From contig DBXC01000007.1 of NCBI GenBank assembly GCA_002309415.1, forward strand, positions 104,210 through 139,914: a stretch of 35,705 nt of DNA. The letters run 5' to 3'. A program made the position numbers and the translations under genes. Positions 26,598 through 35,061 of this stretch are shown one piece after another. Positions within the stretch are counted from its first letter, which is position 1, and each line of letters starts with the position of its first letter. The notes under the pieces were generated by a model, which had not been told where the DNA came from, did not search any database, and was given only the letters and a program-made list of their open reading frames with translations. This stretch comes from Dehalococcoidia bacterium UBA1222 (GTDB lineage Bacteria; Chloroflexota; Dehalococcoidia; Dehalococcoidales; UBA1222).

Positions 26598-26746
26598 TAA
26601 ACGCGCCGAGACGATCTCTCAGTCCGACACGCCCGTCTTCATCGTATACTTCTCACATCCTTCCATGGGGCGTCGATATAGGTTTGAATAGTTTAGTTTA
26701 AACTGAAGATGCCATTTCAAGCAAATCAGCGTCATTTTTCAGGCAT
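26598..26746. other. intergenic stretch without a recognisable gene
   Basis: These 149 bases between the glycosyltransferase promoter and the tRNA terminator hold a perfect 10-bp palindrome AGTTTAAACT (26695-26704) and a short GAGA-TCG-TCTC repeat. No open frame with a ribosome-binding site was found on either strand. Confidence 0.4.
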
Positions 26747-26773
26747 AAAAAAACACTTTCTTTTGGAAAGTGT
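26747..26773 (-). terminator. terminator of the tRNA-Thr/tRNA-Tyr transcript
   Basis: An 8-bp stem ACACTTTC/GAAAGTGT (26753-26760 and 26766-26773) followed on the minus strand by seven U's, 17 nt after tRNA-Tyr. Confidence 0.88.
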
Positions 26774-26790
26774 CTCATTATCGTTAGGTT

Positions 26791-26874
26791 TGGGCAGAAA
26801 AGGATTCGAACCTTTGTAGCACTGAGTGCGACAGATTTACAGTCTGTTCCGATTAACCGCTCCGGCATCTGCCC
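26791..26874 (-). tRNA. tRNA-Tyr (anticodon GTA)
   Basis: An 84-nt class II cloverleaf on the minus strand: acceptor GGGCAGA/TCTGCCC, anticodon stem-loop CAGACTGTAAATCTG with GTA, a long variable arm, and T-loop TTCGAAT. Discriminator A; CCA is not encoded. Confidence 0.95.
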
Positions 26875-26894
26875 ATATTAAGTTATTAAACGTA

Positions 26895-26966
26895 AGCCCG
26901 AGATAGGACTCGAACCTACAACCTACTGATTACAAGTCAGTTGCGCTACCATTGCGCCACTCGGGC
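26895..26966 (-). tRNA. tRNA-Thr (anticodon TGT)
   Basis: A 72-nt cloverleaf on the minus strand: acceptor GCCCGAG/CTCGGGC, D-arm with AATGGTA, anticodon loop CTTGTAA (TGT), T-arm with TTCGAGT. CCA is not encoded. It starts 5 nt after the M50 protease stop codon, so it may be processed from that transcript. Confidence 0.95.
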
Positions 26967-26971
26967 AAGGC

Positions 26972-28105
26972 TCACATTGAACTATACGGTAGAGTATTAT
27001 ACGTTTCCAAGCACTCTCTGTCAAACAGAGAACGCACATTGTCTATCTCAACAAAACCCAAAAGACGCTCACCGTCCAGAATGGGGAGCAGCATGCGCTG
27101 ATTCTTCTCCATGATGTCATAGACCGTCTGCGGCGGATACTCGATACCGGCATAAACAGAATCGATAGGATCCATGATGGAACTCACTTCAGCAAATGAA
27201 TGGGAATTGGCATACAGAGCCTTTCTATTCAGAGTACCAATGACTTCACTGCCGATAAGGACGATAACGACATTATCCTTAGGACCGCGTCTGACTTTTC
27301 TAGCCACATGAGAAATGCTTTCATCGGCGTAACACGGAATGTAATCGCTATTGAGGATACCGGCAAGCGGATAGATCGCATAGGATTCATTTCGCTTAAG
27401 ATTAACGAGCGCCTCTCTGGATGAGACCACAAACGTCCAACATATCGCAAAACTCAGAACGCCCAGCTGGAAGTTGTGGACCATCAAAGCAACTATGCCT
27501 AACAGCATGAATACTGCTCCGAAAGAATAACCGGAATAGCAGGTATAGCGGATGGCAGTGGCTTCGCTCTTGGTCCTCTGCCAGATAAGAGCTCTGATGA
27601 TCATGCCGCCGTCAGTGGGGAAACCAGGGAGAAGATTGAAGATTGCGATACCGGCATTGACGTATCCGAGCCAGTAGAACATATCACTGATCCACATCGA
27701 CTGCTCGAAATTGAACGCAAAGGACAGAAGGAAACAAGCAAGGCTAAGATGGAAAGTCAGCCAAGGACCAATAAAAGCTAAAATGAGTTCTTTCCTGGGA
27801 GACGGGAAACCACCATGGAAAGAAATGACTCCGCCTCCTGCCGTCATCCTGACCTGTTTGATACCGATGCCACAAAGCTTAGCTGTCAAACAATGAGCAT
27901 AATCATGGAGAAGTAAAGACAGGAAAAGCGCCAGTGCTGTCATGACGCCAAGTCCAAGATTGATTGGGAAACTGAAATCAGGATAGAGCAATCCGTAATA
28001 GTTGGATGATGAATCAAAGACCACGAACACCATTATAAAGATCAAGATGAGATTGATCTTTATTGGCACCCCATACATCTGTCCGATACCGTAGAGCCTG
28101 TTCAT
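26972..28105 (-). CDS. M50 site-2-protease-like membrane protein with CBS domains, HDYAH motif
   Basis: A 377-residue polytopic membrane protein of the SpoIVFB/site-2 protease type: N-terminal membrane domain, then a C-terminal pair of CBS-like domains (about 240-370). The second metal motif NLLPGFPTDGG is intact. The first, normally HEXXH, reads HDYAH (His67, Asp68, His71), so the catalytic Glu is Asp; the codon is GAT at 27902-27904 (minus). Such proteins cut membrane-bound regulators, with CBS domains sensing nucleotides. I start at MNRLYGIGQMYGVPIKINL, where family similarity begins; an upstream extension of 52 residues is possible but unlikely. The ribosome-binding site is weak. The stop is 5 nt from tRNA-Thr. 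Confidence 0.85.
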   Translation of the reverse strand: MNRLYGIGQMYGVPIKINLILIFIMVFVVFDSSSNYYGLLYPDFSFPINLGLGVMTALALFLSLLLHDYAHCLTAKLCGIGIKQVRMTAGGGVISFHGGFPSPRKELILAFIGPWLTFHLSLACFLLSFAFNFEQSMWISDMFYWLGYVNAGIAIFNLLPGFPTDGGMIIRALIWQRTKSEATAIRYTCYSGYSFGAVFMLLGIVALMVHNFQLGVLSFAICWTFVVSSREALVNLKRNESYAIYPLAGILNSDYIPCYADESISHVARKVRRGPKDNVVIVLIGSEVIGTLNRKALYANSHSFAEVSSIMDPIDSVYAGIEYPPQTVYDIMEKNQRMLLPILDGERLLGFVEIDNVRSLFDRECLETYNTLPYSSM

Positions 28106-28189
28106 GTCCCGCCCTATTAATAGAGATCTCTGCAACGGATAGTCCGATGGTGTATAGAATTGTATATGGAAACGCACACGCCTAACAAC

Positions 28190-28208
28190 TAATACTAGTA
28201 CAGTATTA
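28190..28208. repeat. inverted repeat in divergent promoter region
   Basis: TAATACT and AGTATTA (7-bp perfect arms, 5-nt centre) lie between the M50 protease and Pif1 helicase genes, 34 nt upstream of the helicase -10 box. Size and place fit an operator for a dimeric regulator. Confidence 0.4.
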
Positions 28209-28241
28209 CTTTTGAGCGGAAAAATGGGATAAGTGACGTGG

Positions 28242-28247
28242 TATGAT
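28242..28247 (+). promoter_or_regulatory. extended -10 box for leaderless helicase mRNA
   Basis: TATGAT, preceded by TGG (extended -10), ends exactly 6 nt before the ATG at 28254. No Shine-Dalgarno is visible. A GTG at 28233 would lie upstream of this box and is therefore not chosen. Confidence 0.45.
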
Positions 28248-28253
28248 AAAAGT

Positions 28254-29678
28254 ATGAGCACGGAAGCATCTGAACAGGAAAACCAGGATTACAAGATCGA
28301 ACTGACCCCTGAATTCAAGCAGGCTTTCCAGCTCATGGAATACAGCAATGTATCTCTTTTCATCACAGGTAAGGCCGGCACCGGTAAATCCACTCTCCTG
28401 CGCTTCTTCCGAAACAACACCCATAAACGCATGGTCGTATTGGCACCGACCGGTGTTGCAGCTCTCAACGTCACAGGACAAACGATCCATTCCTTCTTCG
28501 GTTTCAAACCCGGCATAACCCCTGATGCCGTAGCCGAACTGCATCCAGGCAACCGTAAGAAGATCGTCAAAAACCTGGATATGATCATCATCGACGAGAT
28601 ATCAATGGTACGTGCCGACCTCCTCGATTGTGTGAACAAGTTCCTTCGTCTCCATGGCCCTAAACCGGGACAGCCTTTCGGCGGAATCCAGATGGTATTC
28701 ATCGGCGATCTCTATCAGCTTCCGCCAGTCGTGACACGTGAAGATGAAGAAACCCTCCTGGACATCTACGATACACCCTACTTCTTCTCATCTCAGGTTC
28801 TTCAAACTATGCCGATCTGGAAGATCGAGCTCTCAAAGATCTTCCGACAGAAAGATAACGAATTTGTCTCGATCCTGAACAGCATTCGAGACAATACCAT
28901 CACATCGAAAGAACTCCAGCGCATCAATTCCCGCCACGTACAGGACTTTGAGCTTCCTGACGACGATTACTATATCTGTCTAACCACCACGAACCGTGTT
29001 GCAAACGAGATCAACGAGCAGCATCTCGCTAAACTGCCAGGCACCGCACAGATGTTCGAAGGCGTTATCGAAGGCAGTTTCTCCAAGGACTATTTGCCGA
29101 CCAACGCTGAACTCTACCTCAAAGAAGGTTCACAGATCATGATGACCGCCAATGATGCTGGCTCAAAGCGCTGGGTCAACGGTACTCTCGGAAAGCTCCT
29201 CAAGATCAATCAGAAGCCTGACGGCACGACTCTTCTCGTCGAGTTCCAGGATAAGACCTTAGCTGAGATTCAGCCCTACAAATGGGAGATCTTCCGCTAT
29301 ACCATCGAGGATTCGATTCTCATGACAGAGACTGTTGGCAGTTTCACTCAGTTCCCAGTCATGTTGGCATGGGCCGTCACAATTCATAAGAGTCAAGGTA
29401 AGACCTTTGAAAAAGTCATGATCGATATGGGATACGGAGCCTTTGCACACGGGCAGACCTATGTGGCACTTTCACGCTGCAGGTCATTAGACGGCATCGT
29501 CCTCCGACGACGTATCGAAAAACGCGACATCATGACCGACCCTACCATAAAACGTTTCCTCGGAAAGATCAGACCGGCCGATGATATCCTGCCGGCTGAA
29601 GAAGCAGCAGAGCACTTCTTCGATCAGATGACCGGAGACAGACCGCTAGCCAGATATACCTTTGAAGAAGAGGATTAG
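28254..29678 (+). CDS. Pif1-like superfamily 1B DNA helicase
   Basis: A 474-residue 5'-to-3' helicase of the Pif1/RecD2-like group, which unwinds DNA at forks, G-quadruplexes or R-loops. Walker A is GKAGTGKST (39-47), motif Ia follows as APTGVAALNVTGQTIHSFF, Walker B is IIIDEISM (111-118), and motif III is FIGDLYQLPPV. Near the C-terminus are the Pif1 signature AVTIHKSQGKTFEKV and motif VI YVALSRCRSLDGIVL. A GTG at 28233 would add seven residues. It overlaps lepA by 4 bp at the 3' ends. A lone bacterial Pif1 is known in several phyla. Confidence 0.92.
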   Translation: MSTEASEQENQDYKIELTPEFKQAFQLMEYSNVSLFITGKAGTGKSTLLRFFRNNTHKRMVVLAPTGVAALNVTGQTIHSFFGFKPGITPDAVAELHPGNRKKIVKNLDMIIIDEISMVRADLLDCVNKFLRLHGPKPGQPFGGIQMVFIGDLYQLPPVVTREDEETLLDIYDTPYFFSSQVLQTMPIWKIELSKIFRQKDNEFVSILNSIRDNTITSKELQRINSRHVQDFELPDDDYYICLTTTNRVANEINEQHLAKLPGTAQMFEGVIEGSFSKDYLPTNAELYLKEGSQIMMTANDAGSKRWVNGTLGKLLKINQKPDGTTLLVEFQDKTLAEIQPYKWEIFRYTIEDSILMTETVGSFTQFPVMLAWAVTIHKSQGKTFEKVMIDMGYGAFAHGQTYVALSRCRSLDGIVLRRRIEKRDIMTDPTIKRFLGKIRPADDILPAEEAAEHFFDQMTGDRPLARYTFEEED

Positions 29679-31507
29679 TCAGATTCCTCGTCAGTGGTGA
29701 GTACGCTCAGGAAGGCTTCTTTGGGTACTTCGACCCGTCCGATGGTCTTCATCTTCTTCTTACCTTCCTTCTGTTTCTCAAGAAGCTTTCGTTTTCGTGT
29801 GATGTCACCGCCGTAGCACTTGGCCAGAACATCCTTGCGGCGGGCTGCGATATCAGCACGTGCCAGGATCCTTCCGCCGACACAGGCCTGGATGGGGATC
29901 ACAAATAAGTGTCTGGGGATGACACCACGAAGTTTATGTACCAAAGCACGTCCAACAGACTGTGCCTGTTCAGGAGGCACGATACGACTGAAGGCATCGA
30001 CCATCTCGCCGTTTACAAGGATATCGACACGAACGAGTCTAGTCTCACGGTAGCCTTCAAGTTCATAATCCAATGAAGCATAGCCGCGGGTACGACTCTT
30101 AAGCTTATCGTAGAAATCAGTGATGATGGCACGGAGCGGCATATCGTAATCGAGCTGTACTCTCTGTGCCGATTTGTCTTCGCCCATGGCGACACCGAGA
30201 TATTCTGTATGCTTGTGGATACCGCCACAGTCTCTTTCCATCTCCATCACAGTACCGATATAGGCAGCCGGAGTGATGATATGGACATTGACCCAAGGTT
30301 CCTGCATGGACGTGATCTCACTGGGGTCAGGGAACTCTGATGGATTAGTTACTGTGATAGTCTCGCCGGTATTCTTCGTAATGAGATAACTCACACCGGG
30401 AGCAGTAATGACGAGAGCCAACCCGAATTCTCGTTCGAGTCGCTCGTAAACGATATCCATATGCAGAAGACCTAGGAAACCGCAGCGGAAACCATGTCCC
30501 ATCAAAGGAGAATTCTCCATCTCGAAGGTCAAGGCTGCATCGTTGAGTTTCAGTTTCTCCATGGCATCGCGCAGATCCTGATAATCTGAAACGGATGTGG
30601 GGAAGATACCAGCAAAGACCATAGGCTTCGCCGGCTGATAAGCACCTAATGCCTCGGATGCCGGATCGGAGATCTTTGTAATAGTGTCTCCCACCGGGCA
30701 ATCGCCAACCTGTTTTAAGCCGGTGGCAATATAACCCACTTCACCGCACATGAGCCCGTCTACGGGGCACTCACGCGGTGAGAAATACCCTACATCCAAT
30801 ACTTCGATCTCAGTACCCTGAGCCATGAGCTTGATCTTATCGCCGCGCATAATGTTACCATCAACGACACGGACATAAGCGACTACGCCCTTGTAGCGGT
30901 CGTAATGGGAATCAAAAATGAGAGCCCTTGCCGGCTTATCAGGATTGCCTGAAGGCGGCGGAACTTTTTCAATAACTGCTTCGATGAGATCACGGACACC
31001 AGCACCGGTCTTACCGGAAACACGGTAAGTCTCTTCCTCGGTATAACCAAGTACACCAGAGACCTCTCCCATGACACGGTCGACTTCAGCCGTAACCATG
31101 TCGATCTTGTTCAAGGCCGGCAGGATCTCGAGGTCGTTCTCCATGGCAAGATAGACATTGGCTAATGTCTGAGCCTGAATGCCCTGGGTAGCATCAATGA
31201 GAAGGATAGCGCCTTCACAGGCAACCAGAGTACGTGAAACCTCATAAGAAAAATCTACGTGTCCCGGAGTGTCCACGAGATTAAGCATGTATTCCTCGCC
31301 GTTATTGGCGATATACTTCAAACGGATGGCTTTAGCCTTGATGGTGATGCCGCGTTCTCTCTCCAGCTCCATACTGTCGAGGACCTGCTCGCTCATCTCC
31401 TCCTGACGCAAGGCACCAGTCATCTCGATCATACGGTCAGCCAAAGTCGACTTACCATGATCGATATGCGCAATGATACAAAAATTACGAATATGATTCT
31501 GATCCAT
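29675..31507 (-). CDS. lepA: elongation factor 4 (LepA)
   Basis: A 610-residue EF4 GTPase that acts on ribosomes during elongation or 30S assembly. G-domain motifs AHIDHGKST, DTPGHVDF and NKIDM are intact, and the C-terminal LepA-specific domain includes YGGDITRKRKLLEKQKEGKKKMK, which reaches towards the peptidyl-transferase centre. Length is normal (about 600). It starts 2 nt after hemW ends, so both are one transcript, although hemW comes first here. The last codons overlap the convergent helicase gene. Confidence 0.97.
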   Translation of the reverse strand: MDQNHIRNFCIIAHIDHGKSTLADRMIEMTGALRQEEMSEQVLDSMELERERGITIKAKAIRLKYIANNGEEYMLNLVDTPGHVDFSYEVSRTLVACEGAILLIDATQGIQAQTLANVYLAMENDLEILPALNKIDMVTAEVDRVMGEVSGVLGYTEEETYRVSGKTGAGVRDLIEAVIEKVPPPSGNPDKPARALIFDSHYDRYKGVVAYVRVVDGNIMRGDKIKLMAQGTEIEVLDVGYFSPRECPVDGLMCGEVGYIATGLKQVGDCPVGDTITKISDPASEALGAYQPAKPMVFAGIFPTSVSDYQDLRDAMEKLKLNDAALTFEMENSPLMGHGFRCGFLGLLHMDIVYERLEREFGLALVITAPGVSYLITKNTGETITVTNPSEFPDPSEITSMQEPWVNVHIITPAAYIGTVMEMERDCGGIHKHTEYLGVAMGEDKSAQRVQLDYDMPLRAIITDFYDKLKSRTRGYASLDYELEGYRETRLVRVDILVNGEMVDAFSRIVPPEQAQSVGRALVHKLRGVIPRHLFVIPIQACVGGRILARADIAARRKDVLAKCYGGDITRKRKLLEKQKEGKKKMKTIGRVEVPKEAFLSVLTTDEESD

Positions 31508-31509
31508 AG

Positions 31510-32637
31510 CTAAACAAAACGCATGAAGACCTGATTACCAAGGAGCCGTGCTCGCTTCGTCAGTCTGATCCCTTTTTCAGTCCTCTCAACAAGGCCATCT
31601 CTCAGGAGATCATTCATTTCATGCTCAAATCTATCTTCGAATTTTACCCTAAATATGCGTGATATGTCATCAAAAGAGACGCCTTCTGCCGTGCGTAACG
31701 CCAGCATGACGGTCTCGCCCAATATCTTGTCATCATCCAGATCCTCCGTGAAATCAACGGCATTTTCCGGATCATCGATATAAGCATTCAGTTCATCAAC
31801 ATTGGCATAACGCTTCCGCCCGGCACAGGAATGGGCAGCTACACCGAATCCATAGTAATCATGTCTCTTCCAATATTTCAGATTGTGCCTGCATTCGTAT
31901 CCGGGAACAGCCCAATTGGAGATCTCATACTGCACCATAGGAAGTCCGGCAGCATCTATCGCTTCATAGTCATCAGCCGCCAGATCTTCACTTAGGGGTG
32001 AACGTTTACCTAAAACGATGCTGCGAGCCAGAGGCGTATCTTCCTCAAGGGTGAGGGCATACATCGAAAGGTGCGTGATATCCAAGTCCTTCACTTCAGA
32101 AAGCACTTTTGTCCAGCCGCCCGGTTTCCTTTCAGGAAGGCCATAGATAAGATCGATATTGATGTTATCAAACCTGGCAGAGCGGGCATCCTTTATCGCA
32201 CTGATTGCTTCATTACGGTCATGGATCCTTCCGAGATACTTAAGATCATCGTCATCGAGGCTTTGCACGCCAATGCTAAGACGATTGAATCCCATGCTTT
32301 TAAGGTCTTTCATTTTCTCTTTATCGATCGTCCCGGGATTGACTTCAGTCGTGATCTCACATCCGTCGGCAACAGAATAGTAGTCATATATAGCATTCAT
32401 CAGCATATAGTACTGATAAGAAGAAAGGAGACTGGGAGTGCCTCCTCCAAAGAAAACTGTGTCGATGTGACGATTGTCGACCTCACGTCTACGGATCTCG
32501 CGTATAACCGCACTGGTATACTCCCCTATCCTGCTGTCATCTTCAAATGATACGAAAGAACAGTATCCGCATTTCCTGCGGCAGAACGGGATATGGATAT
32601 AGATACCGGCGTGGGTCTTATCAGGTTCGTAAGTCAT
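31510..32637 (-). CDS. hemW: radical SAM heme chaperone HemW
   Basis: A 375-residue radical-SAM protein of the HemN/HemW family. The 4Fe-4S motif is CRRKCGYCSF (Cys19, 23, 26) following the family start IYIHIPFC. GGGTPSLL, EVNPGTID and RLSIGVQSLDD are the SAM-binding and core strands. HemW-type proteins bind and deliver heme and lack coproporphyrinogen oxidase activity. HemN proper is longer, which favours HemW. No Shine-Dalgarno precedes the ATG; a -10 (TAAAAT) ends 6 nt upstream, suggesting a leaderless transcript that continues into lepA. Confidence 0.92.
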   Translation of the reverse strand: MTYEPDKTHAGIYIHIPFCRRKCGYCSFVSFEDDSRIGEYTSAVIREIRRREVDNRHIDTVFFGGGTPSLLSSYQYYMLMNAIYDYYSVADGCEITTEVNPGTIDKEKMKDLKSMGFNRLSIGVQSLDDDDLKYLGRIHDRNEAISAIKDARSARFDNINIDLIYGLPERKPGGWTKVLSEVKDLDITHLSMYALTLEEDTPLARSIVLGKRSPLSEDLAADDYEAIDAAGLPMVQYEISNWAVPGYECRHNLKYWKRHDYYGFGVAAHSCAGRKRYANVDELNAYIDDPENAVDFTEDLDDDKILGETVMLALRTAEGVSFDDISRIFRVKFEDRFEHEMNDLLRDGLVERTEKGIRLTKRARLLGNQVFMRFV

Positions 32638-32643
32638 ATGGTT

Positions 32644-32672
32644 ATTTTATAAAAAGAAATGTGCAAAACCAA
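32644..32672 (-). promoter_or_regulatory. hemW-lepA promoter nested in the glnA terminator
   Basis: On the minus strand TTGGTT (32667-32672), a 17-nt spacer and TAAAAT (32644-32649), with AACCAT between the -10 and the ATG. The -35 lies in the loop of the glnA terminator hairpin (32651-32697), so the two signals are physically merged. Confidence 0.5.
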
Positions 32673-32697
32673 TATCGCTATCAGTTCTGCACATTCT
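32651..32697 (-). terminator. terminator of glnA
   Basis: A 10-bp stem with one bulged A (32655-32665 with 32688-32697) and a 22-nt loop is followed by five U's on the minus strand, 24 nt after glnA. It overlaps the hemW promoter. Confidence 0.6.
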
Positions 32698-32720
32698 GTG
32701 TTCGTTTATTATTGCTTCGA

Positions 32721-34067
32721 TTAGAGGATCGGGAGATATCGGTTGATCTCAAACTCAGTGATCTGAGTCCTGTACTCGTTCCACTCGCGCTTCTTGTTCT
32801 CGATGAAAGCGTTGAAGATGTGATCACCAAGAGCTTCCTTGACGAGAGCACTCTTTTCGGTGAGAGCCAAAGCTTCAGCCAGAGTACCAGGCAGAGTGCC
32901 GATGCCGCGAGCATCTCGTTCTTCCTGAGTCATCTCGAAGACGTTGTCCTCGATAGGTGCAGGAAGAGTAAGTTTCTCTTCGATACCCTTGAGACCGGCG
33001 GCCAGGAGGACTGCAAATGCGAGATACGGGTTGCAGGCAGGATCCGGGCTACGGAGCTCGATTCGAGTGGCCTTTTCACGGCCCAGTCGGTATTGAGGGA
33101 TTCTGACGAGATCAGAGCGGTTTCGTCGGGCCCAAGACAGATAGACAGGAGCTTCATAACCGGGGACAAGACGCTTGTAGGAGTTGACCCACTGGTTGGT
33201 GATCGCGGTGAATTCCGGAGCATACTTCAGGATACCGGCGGTATACTGTCGAGCAACTTCGGAAAGGCTGTATTCCATCTTGGCATCGAAGAAGGCATTT
33301 ACATCGCCCTTGAAGAGCGACTGATGACAGTGCATACCGCTGCCGTTCTGCTTGAGGATCGGTTTAGGCATGAATGAAGCATAGACGTTGTTATCTAATG
33401 CGACCTTCTTGATGATGTACTTGAAAGTCATGACCTGGTCGGCCATCTTGAGGGCCTCGCAGTAACGCATATCGATCTCCTGCTGGGAAGGAGCATTCTC
33501 ATGATGGGAGAATTCAACGACGATGCCCATTTTCTCGAGGTTCTGAACGCTCTGGCGTCGGAGGGCATTGGTCTTATCCAGCGGAGTCAGATCGAAATAG
33601 CCGCCAAGGTCGATGGGCTCGACTGAGCGGTTGTTGCCGAAATAGAAGAACTCAAGTTCAGGACCGACGCAGAAGGTGTAGCCCATATCGGCAGCCTTCT
33701 TGAGGACGACCTTGAGAGCATGTCGGGGATCACCCTGATAGTCTTCGCCTTCAGGGGTCTTGATATCGCAGATCATACGGGCGACTTTGCCGAACTCGTC
33801 ATCGTTCCAAGGAAGGATCCTAAAGGTATCAGGATCAGGGACCATGACCATATCGCTCTCGTCGATTCGGGCAAAACCTTCGATGGATGAACCGTCAAAA
33901 CCCATACCATCGGTAAGAGCCATCTCGAGTTCATTGGGAGAGATAGCGATGCTCTTGAGCTGACCGAGAACATCGGTACACCAGAGCTCGATAAATTTAA
34001 CGTCGTTATCCTTTACTGTCTTGAGTAAGGATTCGATCTTGCTTTTGTCCTGTGTAAAAACGCCCAT
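32721..34067 (-). CDS. glnA: glutamine synthetase type I
   Basis: A 448-residue GlnA that makes glutamine from glutamate, ammonia and ATP as a dodecamer. GFDGSSIEGF (56-65), FCVGPELEFFYF, NGSGMHCHQSLF and NRSDLVRIP are active-site signatures. It is the short GSI-alpha form: no 25-residue insertion, and the Tyr adenylylation loop is replaced by PIEDNVFEMT. Arg67 follows GFDGSSIEGFA, the position tied to feedback control in B. subtilis-type enzymes. GAGG precedes the ATG. It has its own promoter and terminator. No glnR or PII gene is in the window. Confidence 0.97.
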   Translation of the reverse strand: MGVFTQDKSKIESLLKTVKDNDVKFIELWCTDVLGQLKSIAISPNELEMALTDGMGFDGSSIEGFARIDESDMVMVPDPDTFRILPWNDDEFGKVARMICDIKTPEGEDYQGDPRHALKVVLKKAADMGYTFCVGPELEFFYFGNNRSVEPIDLGGYFDLTPLDKTNALRRQSVQNLEKMGIVVEFSHHENAPSQQEIDMRYCEALKMADQVMTFKYIIKKVALDNNVYASFMPKPILKQNGSGMHCHQSLFKGDVNAFFDAKMEYSLSEVARQYTAGILKYAPEFTAITNQWVNSYKRLVPGYEAPVYLSWARRNRSDLVRIPQYRLGREKATRIELRSPDPACNPYLAFAVLLAAGLKGIEEKLTLPAPIEDNVFEMTQEERDARGIGTLPGTLAEALALTEKSALVKEALGDHIFNAFIENKKREWNEYRTQITEFEINRYLPIL

Positions 34068-34101
34068 TTTTCGCGCCTCATTTCAATATAAGTGATTTGA
34101 T

Positions 34102-34131
34102 ATTATACGTTTAAGTGTCATTCCCTGTCGA
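34102..34131 (-). promoter_or_regulatory. glnA promoter inside the 3' end of the nucleosidase gene
   Basis: On the minus strand TCGACA (34126-34131), an 18-nt spacer and TATAAT (34102-34107). The -35 lies within the last codons of the upstream nucleosidase-like gene. Leader about 28 nt. Confidence 0.6.
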
Positions 34132-34798
34132 ATATCTTAAGGAAAATATTCCATATCTCTTTCATGACCCGCTTGGTATTGGCCTGCCAGTCATCGCCTG
34201 ATCCGGCATCAGAGACACCGCGGATGACATATCGCTTGAGGTTCTTGCCATCAGTAGATGCCATGAACTGGTAGTCTTCCATATCAATGATCTGTGGCAG
34301 CTTATTCAAACCGAGATAGAGAGAAGTATCCGGGAAATCGATGACAAAACGAGAGACCGTGAGAGAATTAGCTTTCTGCACGTCTCCAAAGAGATCATCA
34401 TCGGTCTTATAGCACAGTGGGACATCAGGGGATTCGCCCATCGCATAACCCAAAGGACGGAGATCGACCTCATTGTAGCAATTCTCAATCTTGTAGATAC
34501 CGCCCTCTTTACCTCCGGATGTACCGGCAAGGTAGATTCTTTCCAGTCTGGTACCGTACTCTTTGAGCAACTGGGGGATAGTAAGAGATGTGGCAGTGGA
34601 ACCGAAGCCTGACCTGCATATCACTGCGGCAAAAGTCTCGAAATCCAAGAACATCACTTTGCCGGCCTTGGTCTCCATGGAACCTTTGATTATAGAGCCG
34701 ATGACTCCGCGCTCCTCTTCGACAAATTCTTTGATCGCATCGTATTCGCCCTGGGACGGCACACACACAATGTCGGTAATGTAATTAAGTGAATTCAT
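34118..34798 (-). CDS. MTA/SAH nucleosidase-like protein (PNP/UDP fold)
   Basis: A 226-residue protein of the nucleoside phosphorylase/MTA-SAH nucleosidase superfamily. AGTSGGKEGG resembles the phosphate/ribose loop TGSAGG. VDLRPLGYAMGESPDVPL follows the substrate-binding segment of MTA nucleosidase. IIDMEDYQF has the Met-Glu pair that contacts ribose, and VIRGVSDAG supplies the catalytic Asp. The N-terminal half is divergent. Likely substrates are adenosine-type nucleosides, but specificity is uncertain. Its ATG overlaps the stop of an XRE-type regulator by one base (TGATG), implying coupling. It could be a housekeeping salvage enzyme or a regulated effector. Confidence 0.75.
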   Translation of the reverse strand: MNSLNYITDIVCVPSQGEYDAIKEFVEEERGVIGSIIKGSMETKAGKVMFLDFETFAAVICRSGFGSTATSLTIPQLLKEYGTRLERIYLAGTSGGKEGGIYKIENCYNEVDLRPLGYAMGESPDVPLCYKTDDDLFGDVQKANSLTVSRFVIDFPDTSLYLGLNKLPQIIDMEDYQFMASTDGKNLKRYVIRGVSDAGSGDDWQANTKRVMKEIWNIFLKIFDRE

Positions 34799-35055
34799 CA
34801 GTTTTTCCTCACTATCGTCAGTCTTAGCTTAAGCGCCTGGAAGATACGTAATAAGGTATCGAGATTGGGAATAGTCTCGAAAGACTCCATACGGGTGATG
34901 GATGATTTGGCCAGACCGCACATGTCGGCGAGTTTCCGCTGTGTTATCCCCAGTTCCTTTCTGCGGTCGACAATGATCGATACGATAGACGCGATCGATT
35001 CCGTCTCCTGAAGATAACTTTGGGTCTCGAGATCCAGTTCAGTATCTTTATCCAT
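34798..35055 (-). CDS. XRE-family helix-turn-helix regulator (HigA-like)
   Basis: An 85-residue protein with one XRE/Cro-type HTH: RRKELGITQRKLADMCGLAK, then SSITRMESFETIPNLDTLLRI. The N-terminal 25 residues are acidic and precede a hydrophobic helix. Size and layout resemble antitoxins of the HigA/HipB kind. The stop codon overlaps the nucleosidase-like start by one base. TATACT with an extended TGC ends 6 nt before the ATG, and no clear Shine-Dalgarno is present, so the message is probably leaderless and perhaps autoregulated. Confidence 0.85.
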   Translation of the reverse strand: MDKDTELDLETQSYLQETESIASIVSIIVDRRKELGITQRKLADMCGLAKSSITRMESFETIPNLDTLLRIFQALKLRLTIVRKN

Positions 35056-35061
35056 AGGAAA

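Noticed and set aside
26598..26746. Short minus-strand ORF starting ATGGAAGGATG
   Set aside because: Only 15 codons with no ribosome-binding site.
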